From JACPNO01 sp963825405 (lineage in GTDB: Bacteria > Acidobacteriota > Terriglobia > Bryobacterales > Bryobacteraceae): a stretch of 64,000 nucleotides of DNA. Below the pieces are notes generated by a model. It worked only from the letters and a program-made list of their open reading frames with translations. It searched no databases and was not told where the DNA came from. The translations under genes were made by a program, and so were the position numbers. Below are positions 27,988 to 37,155 of the stretch, piece by piece. The stretch lies in NCBI GenBank assembly GCA_963825405.1, contig CAWGTB010000003.1:1054001-1118000 (forward strand), written 5' to 3'. Each line of letters begins with the position of its first letter. Position 1 is the first letter of the stretch.

Positions 27988-28743
27988 CTACCGCGCGCCC
28001 GTCTTCGTCGGCATCTGCATGCGGCTCTTATCGTTGGTGCACAGAAAATCCCGATAGGAACACAGTTCACCCAGCAGGTCTTTGAACTCCGCCAGAATTT
28101 TTGCCTTTTCGCTCTCGCCCACCAGCATGATGATGAAGTCGTCGCGGCCCGGACTCATGCTCAGCATGAAGGGATACTGGCTGATCGGCTTGCCGCCGAT
28201 GTCCGCGTTCTTCACGTTGGGCGCGTAGAACATATAGTGCGGCATGTTCATCGTCTTCGGCTCCGGCACGTTGGTGTCGTCGACGGTGCGGACGATCGGA
28301 GCGATCATATACGCCACGCCGACGCGGGCGGGATTGGGATAGGCCGCGGTGCCAAATTTTTTCGTCACGGCCTCGTGCACCTGTTTGGCATTCATGCCGT
28401 GCGCGCGCAATTCGGCGGCGGTGACGTAATCCTGCATCAGCGTTTTTGCGCCTTCCGCGTCGAAGCAAACGGGCCAAAAGATATCGTCGCGGAACGGCCG
28501 GGTGGCGAACTGCCAGTCGGAGCGCACCACGATGCAGCTCATGCCGTTGGTCCCTTTGCGGCTGACCACGTAGCCTTTCGCGGGATCGAGCAGGTACACC
28601 GTCGCGGCATCCCGCAGGTGAGGCGGAAGAGCGCTCAACGCATAGCGGGTTTCCAGGGACTCCGGCATGCGCTCTAGTTTGACGTTAGATTGCGCGAAGC
28701 AGGTCGAAGCGATGAGCAAGGTTGTGATGACTGTGAATTTCAT
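27988..28743 (-). CDS. Exported hypothetical protein divergent from a TetR gene
   Basis: A 251-residue protein. The frame is open to 28821 but ATG 28743 gives a clean signal peptide (F-T-V-I-T-T-L-L-I-A-S-T-C-F-A) and fits the promoter region. The mature part contains Y-L-L-D-P-A-K-G-Y-V-V-S-R-K-G-T-N-G, D-I-F-W-P-V-C-F-D-A-E-G-A-K-T, and a long helical C terminus. It resembles acidobacterial secreted proteins of unknown role. The divergent TetR regulator and the palindrome between them suggest it is repressed and induced by a ligand. Confidence 0.78.
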   Translation of the reverse strand: MKFTVITTLLIASTCFAQSNVKLERMPESLETRYALSALPPHLRDAATVYLLDPAKGYVVSRKGTNGMSCIVVRSDWQFATRPFRDDIFWPVCFDAEGAKTLMQDYVTAAELRAHGMNAKQVHEAVTKKFGTAAYPNPARVGVAYMIAPIVRTVDDTNVPEPKTMNMPHYMFYAPNVKNADIGGKPISQYPFMLSMSPGRDDFIIMLVGESEKAKILAEFKDLLGELCSYRDFLCTNDKSRMQMPTKTGAR

Positions 28744-28776
28744 GAAATTGCCATCAATTGGATCACAAGGCGAAAA

Positions 28777-28792
28777 TATGATCAAGATCATA
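28777..28792. promoter_or_regulatory. Perfect palindromic operator TATGATC-AA-GATCATA
   Basis: A 16-base perfect inverted repeat in the 65-base gap between the divergent exported-protein and TetR genes. Size and place fit a TetR dimer site controlling both promoters. Confidence 0.65.
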
Positions 28793-28808
28793 CTTTGCTG
28801 AGGAAACC

Positions 28809-29417
28809 ATGCTCTATCCATCCGGCCACCGCAAGAAGGTTCGTGAAACCATCATTCGCTCGGCCCGCAAATTATTCAACCGCCATGGCTTCGATAACGT
28901 ATCCGTCAACCGGATCATGGCCGACGCCGGTTTGACGCGCGGCGGATTCTACACCTATTTCAAGAGCAAGAGCCATCTCTACGCCGAGGTACTGGCCTGC
29001 TTTTTCACCGATCCGAATTGGAAAAATAACTGGGATGGAATCGACATCGACATGAAAGCTCCGAAACTGGCGCCGCAGATCGTGCGCGCCTACCTGTCGC
29101 GCCAGCATTTCGAGGATGTCGAAAACTCCTGCCCGATGGTCGCGCTGCCGACCGACGTCGCGCGCTGCGGCAAGCCCGCTAAACGGGCTTTCGAGAAAGT
29201 GTTCCGGGCGATGGTTGGTTTCCTTGAGCGCGACATCAACGGCGGCGGTCAATCGGCAGCTACCACGGCGCGGGCGATTTCGGCGATGTGCGTCGGCGGC
29301 ATGGTGATCGCACGGGCGATTGAAGATCGCGCGCTTGCCGACGAATTGCGCGATGCTTCCATCGCCGTCGCGCTCCAGCTCTGCGGCTGGGATCGCGCCG
29401 CCGAAAAGATCGCCTGA
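28809..29417 (+). CDS. TetR-family transcriptional regulator
   Basis: A 202-residue repressor. The N-terminal helix-turn-helix is typical: R-E-T-I-I-R-S-A-R-K-L-F-N-R-H-G-F, V-S-V-N-R-I-M-A-D-A-G-L-T-R-G-G-F-Y-T-Y-F, with H-L-Y-A-E-V following. The ligand domain (C-P-M-V-A-L-P-T-D-V-A-R-C) resembles TetR_C-type acyl or aromatic sensors, but no ligand can be named. GAGG lies in the leader. It is divergent from the exported protein at 27988-28743 and probably regulates it and itself through the palindrome at 28777-28792. Confidence 0.9.
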   Translation: MLYPSGHRKKVRETIIRSARKLFNRHGFDNVSVNRIMADAGLTRGGFYTYFKSKSHLYAEVLACFFTDPNWKNNWDGIDIDMKAPKLAPQIVRAYLSRQHFEDVENSCPMVALPTDVARCGKPAKRAFEKVFRAMVGFLERDINGGGQSAATTARAISAMCVGGMVIARAIEDRALADELRDASIAVALQLCGWDRAAEKIA

Positions 29418-29471
29418 TCAGGGAGGCGGTCCAGCGGAGCTATCGTAGAAATCTAAGGAGGAGAAAGCCAA

Positions 29472-29702
29472 GTGAGATTACTCAGTGTGCCGACGAAGGT
29501 CGAGAAATTCCAAGCCGGAGCGGTCGCGATTGGCGCTCTAGCCGTGGGCGCGGTTGCCATCGGCGCGGTAGCTATCGGCGCGCTGGCGATTGGGCGCCTG
29601 GTTATCGGCAGCTTGCGTCTCGGCAAGGTCAAAATCGGCGATTTGGAAGTCGATACGCTGCGAGTCCGCAAGCTGGAAGTGCTCGAGAAGCAGACGTCGT
29701 AA
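29472..29702 (+). CDS. Beta-solenoid microprotein with tandem A-x-G-A repeats
   Basis: A 76-residue protein starting GTG 29472, supported by AAGGAGG at 29455-29461. Residues about 20-55 are a near-regular repeat of five-residue units: A-V-A-I-G-A-L-A-V-G, then A-V-A-I-G twice, A-L-A-I-G, R-L-V-I-G, S-L-R-L-G, K-V-K-I-G, D-L-E-V-D. The alternating hydrophobic and small residues match pentapeptide-repeat or bactofilin-like right-angle solenoids. The ends are more charged (T-K-V-E-K-F and R-K-L-E-V-L-E-K). Such a rod could cap, polymerise or mimic DNA. No family name is claimed. It lies between the TetR gene and the convergent permease. Confidence 0.8.
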   Translation: MRLLSVPTKVEKFQAGAVAIGALAVGAVAIGAVAIGALAIGRLVIGSLRLGKVKIGDLEVDTLRVRKLEVLEKQTS

Positions 29703-29705
29703 CGG

Positions 29706-32334
29706 CTATCCTTCGCGCAACGCGATCACCGGATCGACGCGAGTGGCGTGCCGCGCCGGGAAGTAACTCGCCAGCGCGGCAGTTGCGGCTAGAACCAACG
29801 CCACCACGGCGAACGTTGCCGGATCATAGGGACTCACCTGGTACAACTGCGTCCGTATTATGCGCATCAGGGCCAGTGCAGCCACGCCGCCCAACCCCAC
29901 ACCGGCTAGCGTGAGCACGAGCGCTTGCCGCATCACCATGCGTTGCAGGTCTCCGCCCGAAGCGCCCAGCGCCATCCGGATTCCGAGTTCGTGCGTGCGC
30001 TGGGAGACCGCATAGCTCATCACGCCGTGGAGGCCGACGGCTGCCAGCAGAAGCGCCAAGATCGCGAACACCAGCAGTAACGTAGTGAAGAAGCGTTGCT
30101 GCCAGATCGAGCGCGCCACAATCTGCTCCATACTGAGAAACGCGCTCGCGGCGACATCGCGGTCGATCGCGCTCACGCGGGCGCGAACTCCCGCAACCTG
30201 GTGGAAGCGGAGGCCCGGAGGTGCGCATCAGAATGCTAACGCCGGACCACAGGAATTCTCCGTACGGAAGATAAACGCTTTTGCGGTCGGGCTCAAGGAG
30301 AGTCTGGTTGCGGACCTCGCCCACCACGCCCACGATGATGTGCCACGGCTCATTCGCCTCCGGCGGCCCAAAGCGCACGCGCTTTCCGATGGCACTCTTG
30401 CCGGGCCAATACTGGCGGGCCAGAGCCTGATCGACAATCGTGACTAGCGGATCGCGCCCATCGGCTTCAGTGAAATCGCGCCCCTCGATGAGGGGAATCC
30501 CCAGAGTCCGGAAGTAGCCGGGAGTGACCACGGTATGATTGATCATCGGGGCGTCCTGCAAACTGAGCATAGGGTGACCTTCGGCGGTGAAACTGCGGCC
30601 CCACGTATTGACCAGGGGAGGGAACGACGCCGCCGCGACTGAGACCACGCCCGGTAGGCTGGCCATCTGTTCCCGCAAGCTGTTCACCAGCGCACGCCCC
30701 TTTTCGCCGCTCGGATATTTGGTGTCCGGAGACGACATGCGGAATGTCAGCACGTTGCCCGCGTCGAAGCCAATGCGCTGATTACTCAACGCGAGAAAAC
30801 TGCGAATCATCAGGCCTGCGCCCGTCAGCAGCACCAGCGACAGCGCGACTTCCACCACCACCAGCGCATCCCGCACCAGGCCGCGCCGCCCGCTGGTCGA
30901 GCCTGTTCGCCCGCCTTCTTTGAGTGAGCCGGTGAGATCTACGCGCGAACCGGCCAGCGCCGGCACCAATCCGAACAGCAGACTGGTGGCCAGCGACACC
31001 GCAAGCGCGAACCACAGCACACGGCCATCGATTTCGAAATGCATCCACAACGGCAGATCGACCGGGATGAGCGCCAGCAGCGTCGGGATTCCAGCTACCG
31101 CCAGCGCCAGGCCCGCCGCCGCGCCCAGTCCGCCGAGCAGCAGGCTTTCGACGATCATCTGCTGCATCATGCGGCCGCGCGAAGCGCCGAGCGTGCCGCG
31201 AATCGCCATCTCTTTGGTGCGCGACGAAGCTTTCACCAGCAGCAGATTAGCCACATTCGCCGTCGCGATCAGCAGCACGAATGCCACCGCGCCCAGCAGC
31301 GTCAGTATGGTGCTGCGGTAATCGGTTGTGATTTGCGAGCGGAAGGAAATTACGTTCACTGTCTGGCCGTAATCGGTCACCGGATTCTCCTTGGCGATCT
31401 GCCGCATGATGGACCGCATGTCCTGCTCCGCCAGCTCGCGATTCATGCCGGGCTTGAGGCGGGCAATGCCTTCCATACCGTGATCGGTACGGGCGAGAGC
31501 TTCGCGTCGGCTGAAGCGGCAGCCACATCTCGCTGCGATCCGGAAAATTAAATCCGCGCGGCATCACGCCGATCACCATCACCGGTTCATCGCTCAGGCG
31601 AATGCTCTTGCCCACGATGTTGCGGTCGCCGCTGTAGCGGCGTTGCCAGACGTCGTAGCCCAACACCACCGTGCGCGGCACCTTGGGCACGTCCTCTTCG
31701 GCCAGAAACGTCCGGCCCAGCAGCGGCTTGATTCCGAGAACGCGAAAAATTCCAGCGCTCACCGTCGCTGAGGGTACGCGCTCGGCTTCGGCGCCGCCGG
31801 TGATCGTGGCCATGCCCGAGTCGTAGATCGCGATGTCCTCGAACACCCGGTTGCGCGCGCGCATATCCTGATAATTGGGGAACGCCACGCCCATGACGGG
31901 CACGTTGCGCGCCGGCGCGGATTCGTCGACTGCCACCAGCCGCTCCGGCTCCGGGGTAGGGCAGCGGACGCAGCAGCAGTCCGTTGGCCAGGCTAAACAC
32001 GGTGGTGGTCGCGCCAATGCCGAGCGCCAGCACCGCGACCGCAGTCGCCGTCACCAGCGCGTCTTTGCGCAGCATGCGAACGGCGTACGTCAAATCTTGC
32101 AGAATCATGAGACCGTGCTCCTTGGGGGCTTCCATCAACACGCCGGCGGCAGCATGCAGCCAGAGCGCGAGCAATCCGATGAACGACCGTTGCGCGCGGC
32201 AGCGGTCGACAAACACCAGCGCCATTTCGCGCGCGTACTCCTGGCGGAATTCGGCGGGATAGCAGAGCAGGCAGCGCGCCGAACGCGCGTCCGGCGATGT
32301 GCTCTGCTTGCGGCGATAGGACGCGCGAGGACAT
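29706..32334 (-). CDS. MacB-type duplicated permease (ADOP family), several frame changes
   Basis: An acidobacterial orphan permease, about 870 residues when joined. Blocks in order: a short N-terminal segment (Y-P-A-E-F-R-Q-E-Y-A-R-E-M), A-V-R-M-L-R-K-D with a membrane helix, a periplasmic MacB-like domain (V-G-K-S-I-R-L-S-D-E), the first FtsX cluster (L-L-L-V-K-A-S-S-R-T-K-E-M-A-I-R), a second periplasmic domain (I-G-K-R-V-R-F-G-P) and a final FtsX cluster ending A-R-H-A-T-R-V-D-P-V-I-A-L-R. Frame changes lie near 30205, 31505, 31955 and 32280; each reads as +1. The family lacks a co-encoded ATPase. Its ATG is 2 bases after the PadR stop. Confidence 0.85.
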
Positions 32335-32335
32335 G

Positions 32336-32701
32336 CTAGGTCCGTTTCGGAAGCAATCCGGTGGCGCGGGCGTCGGCCAGTAATTTCTCCAGACGATGCG
32401 CTTCCGCGATGGCGACGCGGCGTCCCAGCGGAGTGAGCCGGTAGTAGCGCCGGCGCTCGTCGTCATGTTCCGGGTCGGGACGCTCGTCCAGTTCCGCGGT
32501 GAGCCCTTGCTCGAGCAAACGCTTCATCGAACCGTAGAGCGTGCTCGGGCTCAGCCGCACTTTTCCGCCGGTGCGCGCGGCGACATCCAACATGATGGAG
32601 TAGCCGTGGCGATCGCCATCCGCCAGAGCCACCAGAATCTGAAAAGTGTCTTTGTGAAGCGGAAGGAATTCTTCCGGATCGGGCGAGGTTCGCGGCGGCA
32701 T
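32336..32701 (-). CDS. PadR-family regulator
   Basis: A 121-residue winged-helix regulator. Typical sequence: D-T-F-Q-I-L-V-A-L-A-D-G-D-R-H-G-Y-S-I-M, L-S-P-S-T-L-Y-G-S-M-K-R-L-L-E-Q-G-L and R-R-Y-Y-R-L-T-P-L-G-R-R-V. PadR genes of this kind commonly precede ADOP permeases in Acidobacteria and probably control them in response to a small molecule. TATAGT lies 6 bases before ATG 32701. The permease begins within 5 bases of the PadR stop. Confidence 0.92.
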   Translation of the reverse strand: MPPRTSPDPEEFLPLHKDTFQILVALADGDRHGYSIMLDVAARTGGKVRLSPSTLYGSMKRLLEQGLTAELDERPDPEHDDERRRYYRLTPLGRRVAIAEAHRLEKLLADARATGLLPKRT

Positions 32702-32707
32702 GGCGGA

Positions 32708-32713
32708 ACTATA
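32708..32713 (-). promoter_or_regulatory. -10 hexamer TATAGT, 6 bases before ATG of padR
   Basis: TATAGT on the minus strand followed by TCCGCC and the ATG at 32701. Confidence 0.55.
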
Positions 32714-32753
32714 TCACAATCCGCTATAGCGAAACAAGACAGAGCAAGGTCCG

Positions 32754-32848
32754 TTTTCTCTGTGTACTCTGCGTCTCTGCGAGAAATTCTTTGTTCAGAC
32801 CGTCCGTTCTAAACACATTTCACGCAGAGACACAGATACGCAGAGAGA
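32754..32848. repeat. Palindromic intergenic repeat, copy 3, arms reversed
   Basis: Here the arm ending TCTGCGTCTCTGCGAGAAAT comes first (32754-32788) and the CACGCAGAGACACAGATACG arm follows (32820-32848), the reverse order of copies 1, 2 and 4. This could be two half elements or an inversion. It lies between the divergent padR and deacetylase genes. Confidence 0.8.
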
Positions 32849-32867
32849 CTCCAACACCAATCCGTTT

Positions 32868-32873
32868 TATCGT
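32868..32873 (+). promoter_or_regulatory. -10 hexamer TATCGT, 7 bases before ATG 32881
   Basis: The AAGGAG between this hexamer and the ATG touches the start codon, so it cannot serve as a normal ribosome-binding site; the hexamer better explains initiation. Confidence 0.4.
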
Positions 32874-32880
32874 TAAGGAG

Positions 32881-33787
32881 ATGAACCGGAGAACCTTTCT
32901 CAGTCTTGTAGCCGCGGCGGCACACGCACAATCGTCCCCGCGGGTGGCGTTCAGTTTTGACGATTTCGCCTGGAGCGACATCCCCACGCTCACGCCCGAC
33001 GAAGCCATGGACTCCTTCCTGCAGCCTCTGGCCAAGCGGAATTTGAAGGTCACGCTATTCGTCTGCGGCCGTCATGTGAATGGCGAGCGCGGCATGGACC
33101 TTTTAAAGCGCTGGGGCGGCGCCGGGCATTTCATCGGCAATCACACGTTTTCTCATACCTCGTATCACAATCCGCAGATGACGCCGGCGGCTTTCGCCGA
33201 TGACATTGAACGCGGGCAAGCCGTCGTCGAGAACCTTCCGGCATTTCGCAAGATCTTCCGCTTCCCGATGTTGAAAGAAGGCAACACGCTGACCAAGCGC
33301 GACGCCTGCCGGGCATTCCTGCAGAAGCAAGGCTATCGCACCGGGCATGTTTCCATCGACGCCAGCGATTGGTTCTACGACCAGCGCCTGTGCGCCCGTT
33401 TGTCGATGCAGCGCTCTGTCGATCTGGCCCGCTACGGCGAAGCGTATCGAATCGCATTTGTGGGATCGCGCGGTGTACTACGACACCCTGGCGCAGAAAG
33501 TTTTGGGCCGCAGCATTCCGCATGTGATGCTGCTGCACTACAACTACAGCAACGCGCTACTGCTAGACAGCCTCGCGGAAATGTTTGTGAACCGCGGTTG
33601 GCAGTTGATCGGCACTGAAGAGGCCTTCGCCGATCCGGTCTACGCTAAGCAGCCGAATATTCTCCCGGCTGGCGAAAGCCTGGTATGGGCTCTGGCCAAG
33701 GAATCGGGGCGTTTTGGAGGCCAGTTGCGCTATCCCGGCGAAGACGACGAGTATGAGAAGGACAAAGTGGAGGCGCTGGGTTTGTGA
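32881..33787 (+). CDS. Polysaccharide deacetylase-family protein, Tat-exported (one frame change)
   Basis: About 301 residues, a NodB-type deacetylase removing N- or O-acetyl groups from surface or environmental polysaccharide. The start M-N-R-R-T-F-L-S-L-V-A-A-A-A-H-A is a twin-arginine signal. The metal site is F-S-F-D-D-F plus G-N-H-T-F-S-H. R-F-P-M-L-K-E-G matches the family arginine region. One extra A near 33448 separates Y-G-E-A-Y-R from S-H-L-W-D-R-A-V-Y-Y-D. The stop overlaps the GTG start of the carboxyltransferase, but functional linkage is doubtful. Confidence 0.85.
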
Positions 33788-35392
33788 ACAGTCATTCGGC
33801 CGTGGCCCGCCAGGCGCACATGCGTCTGCTGGTCGAACAGATCGCGCAACTGGAAGAGCGCCTGCGCGCGGGCGGCGGCACGGAGAAAATCGACAAACAG
33901 CATCGCGCCGGGAAAGCTGACTGCGCGCGAGCGCATCGCCGGGCTGCTCGATCCAGGCGCCCGTTTCCTTGAAATCGGCCTGCTGATTGCTTACGACCAG
34001 TACGATGGGCAGGCGCCGGCGGCGGGCGTGGTCACCGGCATCGGCAAGATCGAAGGCCGGCCAGCGGTGATCGTGGCCAACGACGCGACCGTCAAAGCCG
34101 GATCGTGGTGGCCCGAGACCATTACGAAAATTCTGCGCGCGCAGGAAATCGCCATGCGCAATCGCACGCCGATCGTCTACCTGGTGGATTCGGCCGGCGT
34201 GAACCTGCCCTATCAGGACGGCATTTTCCCCGGCCAGTATGGCGCGGGCCGAATTTTCTACTACAATTCGCTTATGCGGCGCAAGCTCCGTGTGCCGCAG
34301 TTCGCCGCCGTGATGGGACCTTGCATCGCGGGCGGCGCCTATCTTCCCGCGCTTAGCGACATTCTCATCATGGTGGAAAAGACGAGCTTCATGGGACTCG
34401 GCGGCCCGAATCTGGTCAAGGGCGCGACCGGCCAGGTGATCGATGCCGAATCGCTGGGCGGCGCGCATTTGCACACGGCAGTGAGCGGCGTGGCGCATTA
34501 CATGGCTAAGGACGACGCGACGTGTCTGATGATGATCCGCGAGCGTTTTCGCCAGTTGCCGGTGCCGACGATCACGCACGACGGCGCCGCGCCTTCGCGC
34601 CCAGTCGATGAAATCTATGGCGTGCTGCCGCAGGATCATCGCCAGCCCTACGACATCGAGGAGATCATTCACCGCATTTTCGATCGCGACGATTACGCGG
34701 AGTTCCAGCCCGAGCACGCGCCCGAAATGCTGTGCGCCACGGCGCGCCTGGCGGGGCGGCCGGTGGCGGTGATCGCCAATCGCCGCGGATTTCTGAAAGC
34801 GCAGGGTCAGCCGCGCATCGGCGGCATCATCTACACGGAATCGGCGCGCAAGGTGGCTTATTTTGTCGAGACCGCCGAGCGCCTGGGCCAGCCGATTATT
34901 TACCTGCAGGATGTTTCCGGATTCATGGTGGGCTCGGAAGTCGAGAGCGAAGGCATCATTCGCGCCGGCGCCGAGATGGTCGAGACCATGTCGTACGACG
35001 ACCGTGCCCAAAATCGTGCTCACGCTCAATCACGCGAGCGGCGCCGGCTATTACGCCATGGCCGGGCAGGGCTTCGATCCCAACTTCACGTTCAGCTGGC
35101 CCACGGCGCGCATCGGCGTGATGGAAGGCGATTCGGCCGTGCAGGCGCTCTTCTCGGTGGAACTGGAAAAGCTCAAAGCGAGCGGCCAGGCGATGCCGGA
35201 CGATCTCGCGGCATCCATCCAAAAGACGCGCGCCGATTATGAGCGCTGGCTGGACTGCGCGCTATGCCGCGGCGCGCGGCCACGTGGATGCGATGATCGA
35301 TCCGAAAGAATCGCGGGAAGTGCTGGCGCTGGCGCTCGAAGTCGCGATGCAGCGGCCGCGCGCCGATGCCGCTCGCACTGGAGCTTCTGTGA
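33784..35392 (+). CDS. Acyl-CoA carboxylase beta (carboxyltransferase) subunit, frame changes
   Basis: Biotin-dependent carboxyltransferase, about 536 residues, the usual length of LiuB/AtuC/MccB proteins. N terminus: L-R-A-G-G-G-T-E-K-I-D-K-Q-H, A-R-E-R-I-A-G-L-L-D-P-G. Middle: I-A-G-G-A-Y-L-P-A-L-S-D and F-M-G-L-G-G-P-N-L-V. C-terminal domain: R-G-F-L-K-A-Q-G-Q-P-R-I-G-G, V-G-S-E-V-E-S-E-G-I-I. Frame changes lie near 33914, 35005, 35250 and 35360. Repairing the last gives a TGA at 35390-35392 overlapping the GTG of atuA. No biotin carboxylase alpha subunit is present nearby; it must come from elsewhere. Confidence 0.87.
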
Positions 35393-36724
35393 TTCGCATC
35401 GCCAACGGGCAGGGATTCTGGGGCGACTGGCTGGAAGCGCCCGTGCGCCTGGTCGAGCAGGGTCCCATCGATTATCTGATTCTGGACTACCTCGCCGAGG
35501 TCACCATGTCGATTCTGCAAAAGCAGAAGCAGGAGGACCCGGCACTCGGCTACGCGCGCGATTTTCCGCCGCTGATCGGACGCATCGCCAAGCGTTTGCG
35601 CGAGCGCAACATCAAGGTGATCGCCAACGCCGGCGGCGTGAATCCCGTGGCCTGCGCGCAGCAGGTGCTGAAAGTCGCCCCCGGCCTGAAGGTGGCGGTG
35701 GTGCTCGGCGACGATGTCTACGGCCGCCTCGACGAATTTCTCGGCAAAGGCTACGAGATGCGCGACATGGATACCGGCGAGCCGATTGCCGGCATTCGCA
35801 ATCGCATACAGAGCGCCAACGCGTACATCGGCGCGTTTCCGCTGGCCGAAGCGTTGGCGACCGGCGCGAACGTGGTGATCGCCGGCCGTTCGACCGACAC
35901 GGCGCTCGCGCTCGCGCCCATGGTCCACGAATTCGGCTGGGGCGCGACAGATTGGGACAAGCTCGCCGCCGGCACCATCGCCGGGCACATCGTCGAATGC
36001 GGCGCGCAGTGTACCGGCGGAAATTCCCAGGTGGATTGGCAGAATATTCCGGACATGGCGAATGTCGGCTATCCGATCATCGAAGCCGAGCCGGACGCCA
36101 GCTTCACCATCACCAAGCACGCCGGCACCGGCGGGCGCGTGCATTCCGACGTCGTCAAGGAGCAATTGCTCTACGAGCTGGGCGATCCGCGCAATTACAT
36201 CACGCCGGATTGCGTCGCCGATTTCACCAGCATTCACTTGGACGATACCGGCCCGGACCGCGTGCGCGTCTCCGGCATTCGCGGCCGTGAGCGCCCGCCA
36301 ACGCTAAAGCTTTCCATCAGCTACGCCAACGGGTGGAAAGCCATCGGCACGCTGGTGTATAGCTGGCCGCAGGCTCTGGCCAAAGCGCAGGCGGCGGACC
36401 GCATCGTGCGCGCAGCGCCTGGCCGGGCTCGGCCTGACGTTCGAAGAAATCTACACGGAATTCCTGGGCGTGAATGCCTGCCACGGGCCGGTGGCGCAGC
36501 CTGTCGCCGATCCGCCCGAAGTGCAGCTTCGCATCGGCGTGCGCGGCCAGGACCGCAAAGCGGTCGACCGCTTCACGCGCGAGCTGATTCCGCTGGTGCT
36601 CAACGGCCCGCCCTCGGCCACCGGATTCGGCGACGGCCGTCCGCCGGTGCGCGAGATTGTGGCTTATTGGTCGGCGCTGGTCCCGCGGGAAGAAATCCAG
36701 ACCCGCGTCGAGGTGTTCGCATGA
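35389..36724 (+). CDS. AtuA-type DUF1446 acyclic terpene utilisation protein (one frame change)
   Basis: DUF1446/AtuA-fold protein of about 444 residues. Start GTG 35389 overlaps the carboxyltransferase stop: V-I-R-I-A-N-G-Q-G-F-W-G-D-W is the family N terminus. Further motifs: A-N-A-G-G-V-N-P-V-A-C-A, A-N-A-Y-I-G-A-F-P-L-A-E-A-L, I-A-G-R-S-T-D-T-A-L-A-L-A-P and A-G-H-I-V-E-C-G-A-Q. A frame change near 36410 precedes G-L-T-F-E-E-I-Y-T-E-F. AtuA is associated with geranyl/isohexenylglutaryl-CoA carboxylation in pseudomonads; here the substrate is unknown. ATGA overlap with the next gene. Confidence 0.85.
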
Positions 36725-37038
36725 AAGTGCCGCTATCCCAAATCGCCCACACGCGCTCCGGCGATAAAGGCGATACCGCGAATATCGGCGTGATTGCCTA
36801 CGATGCCAAGAATTACCCGATCCTCGTCCGGGAAGTGACCGCCGCCCGCGTGAAGGCGTTTTTCGGCACGATGGTAAAAGGCGACGTGGTCCGTTACGAA
36901 CTTCCCAACCTGGGAGCGCTCAATTTCCTGTTGCATCAGAGCCTGGGCGGCGGGGGCACTGTGTCGTTGCGGGTCGACACACAAGGCAAGACTTTCGGCG
37001 CGGCGCTGCTCCGGATGGAGGTCGAGATCGACGGTTGA
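36721..37038 (+). CDS. AtuA C-terminal-like small protein
   Basis: About 105 residues. Sequence such as I-A-H-T-R-S-G-D-K-G-D-T-A-N-I-G-V and L-L-H-Q-S-L-G-G-G-G-T-V-S-L-R-V-D corresponds to the domain that in many bacteria is fused to the C terminus of AtuA. Here it is a separate gene with ATG overlapping the AtuA stop. Together the three genes appear to encode one carboxylation unit plus partner, acting on a branched or cyclic acyl-CoA. The exact chemistry of this domain is not known to me. Confidence 0.82.
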   Translation: MKVPLSQIAHTRSGDKGDTANIGVIAYDAKNYPILVREVTAARVKAFFGTMVKGDVVRYELPNLGALNFLLHQSLGGGGTVSLRVDTQGKTFGAALLRMEVEIDG

Positions 37039-37155
37039 CCCCCTATATATAGTATGGTTTCAGCCGATAACCCTTCTCAGTGTACGATGGTGCTTTACTT
37101 TTACAGAAATGGCGATTAGTATCAGGGGGTAGGCCAATCGCTTTCCCGGCGAGGT

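Noticed and set aside
32875..32880. AAGGAG as ribosome-binding site of the deacetylase
   Set aside because: It touches the ATG with zero spacing; initiation is better explained by the upstream TATCGT.
33563..35029. 488-codon antisense frame opposite the carboxyltransferase
   Set aside because: Opposite strand carries a recognised enzyme; the antisense frame has the His/Arg/Asp composition of a GC-rich shadow.
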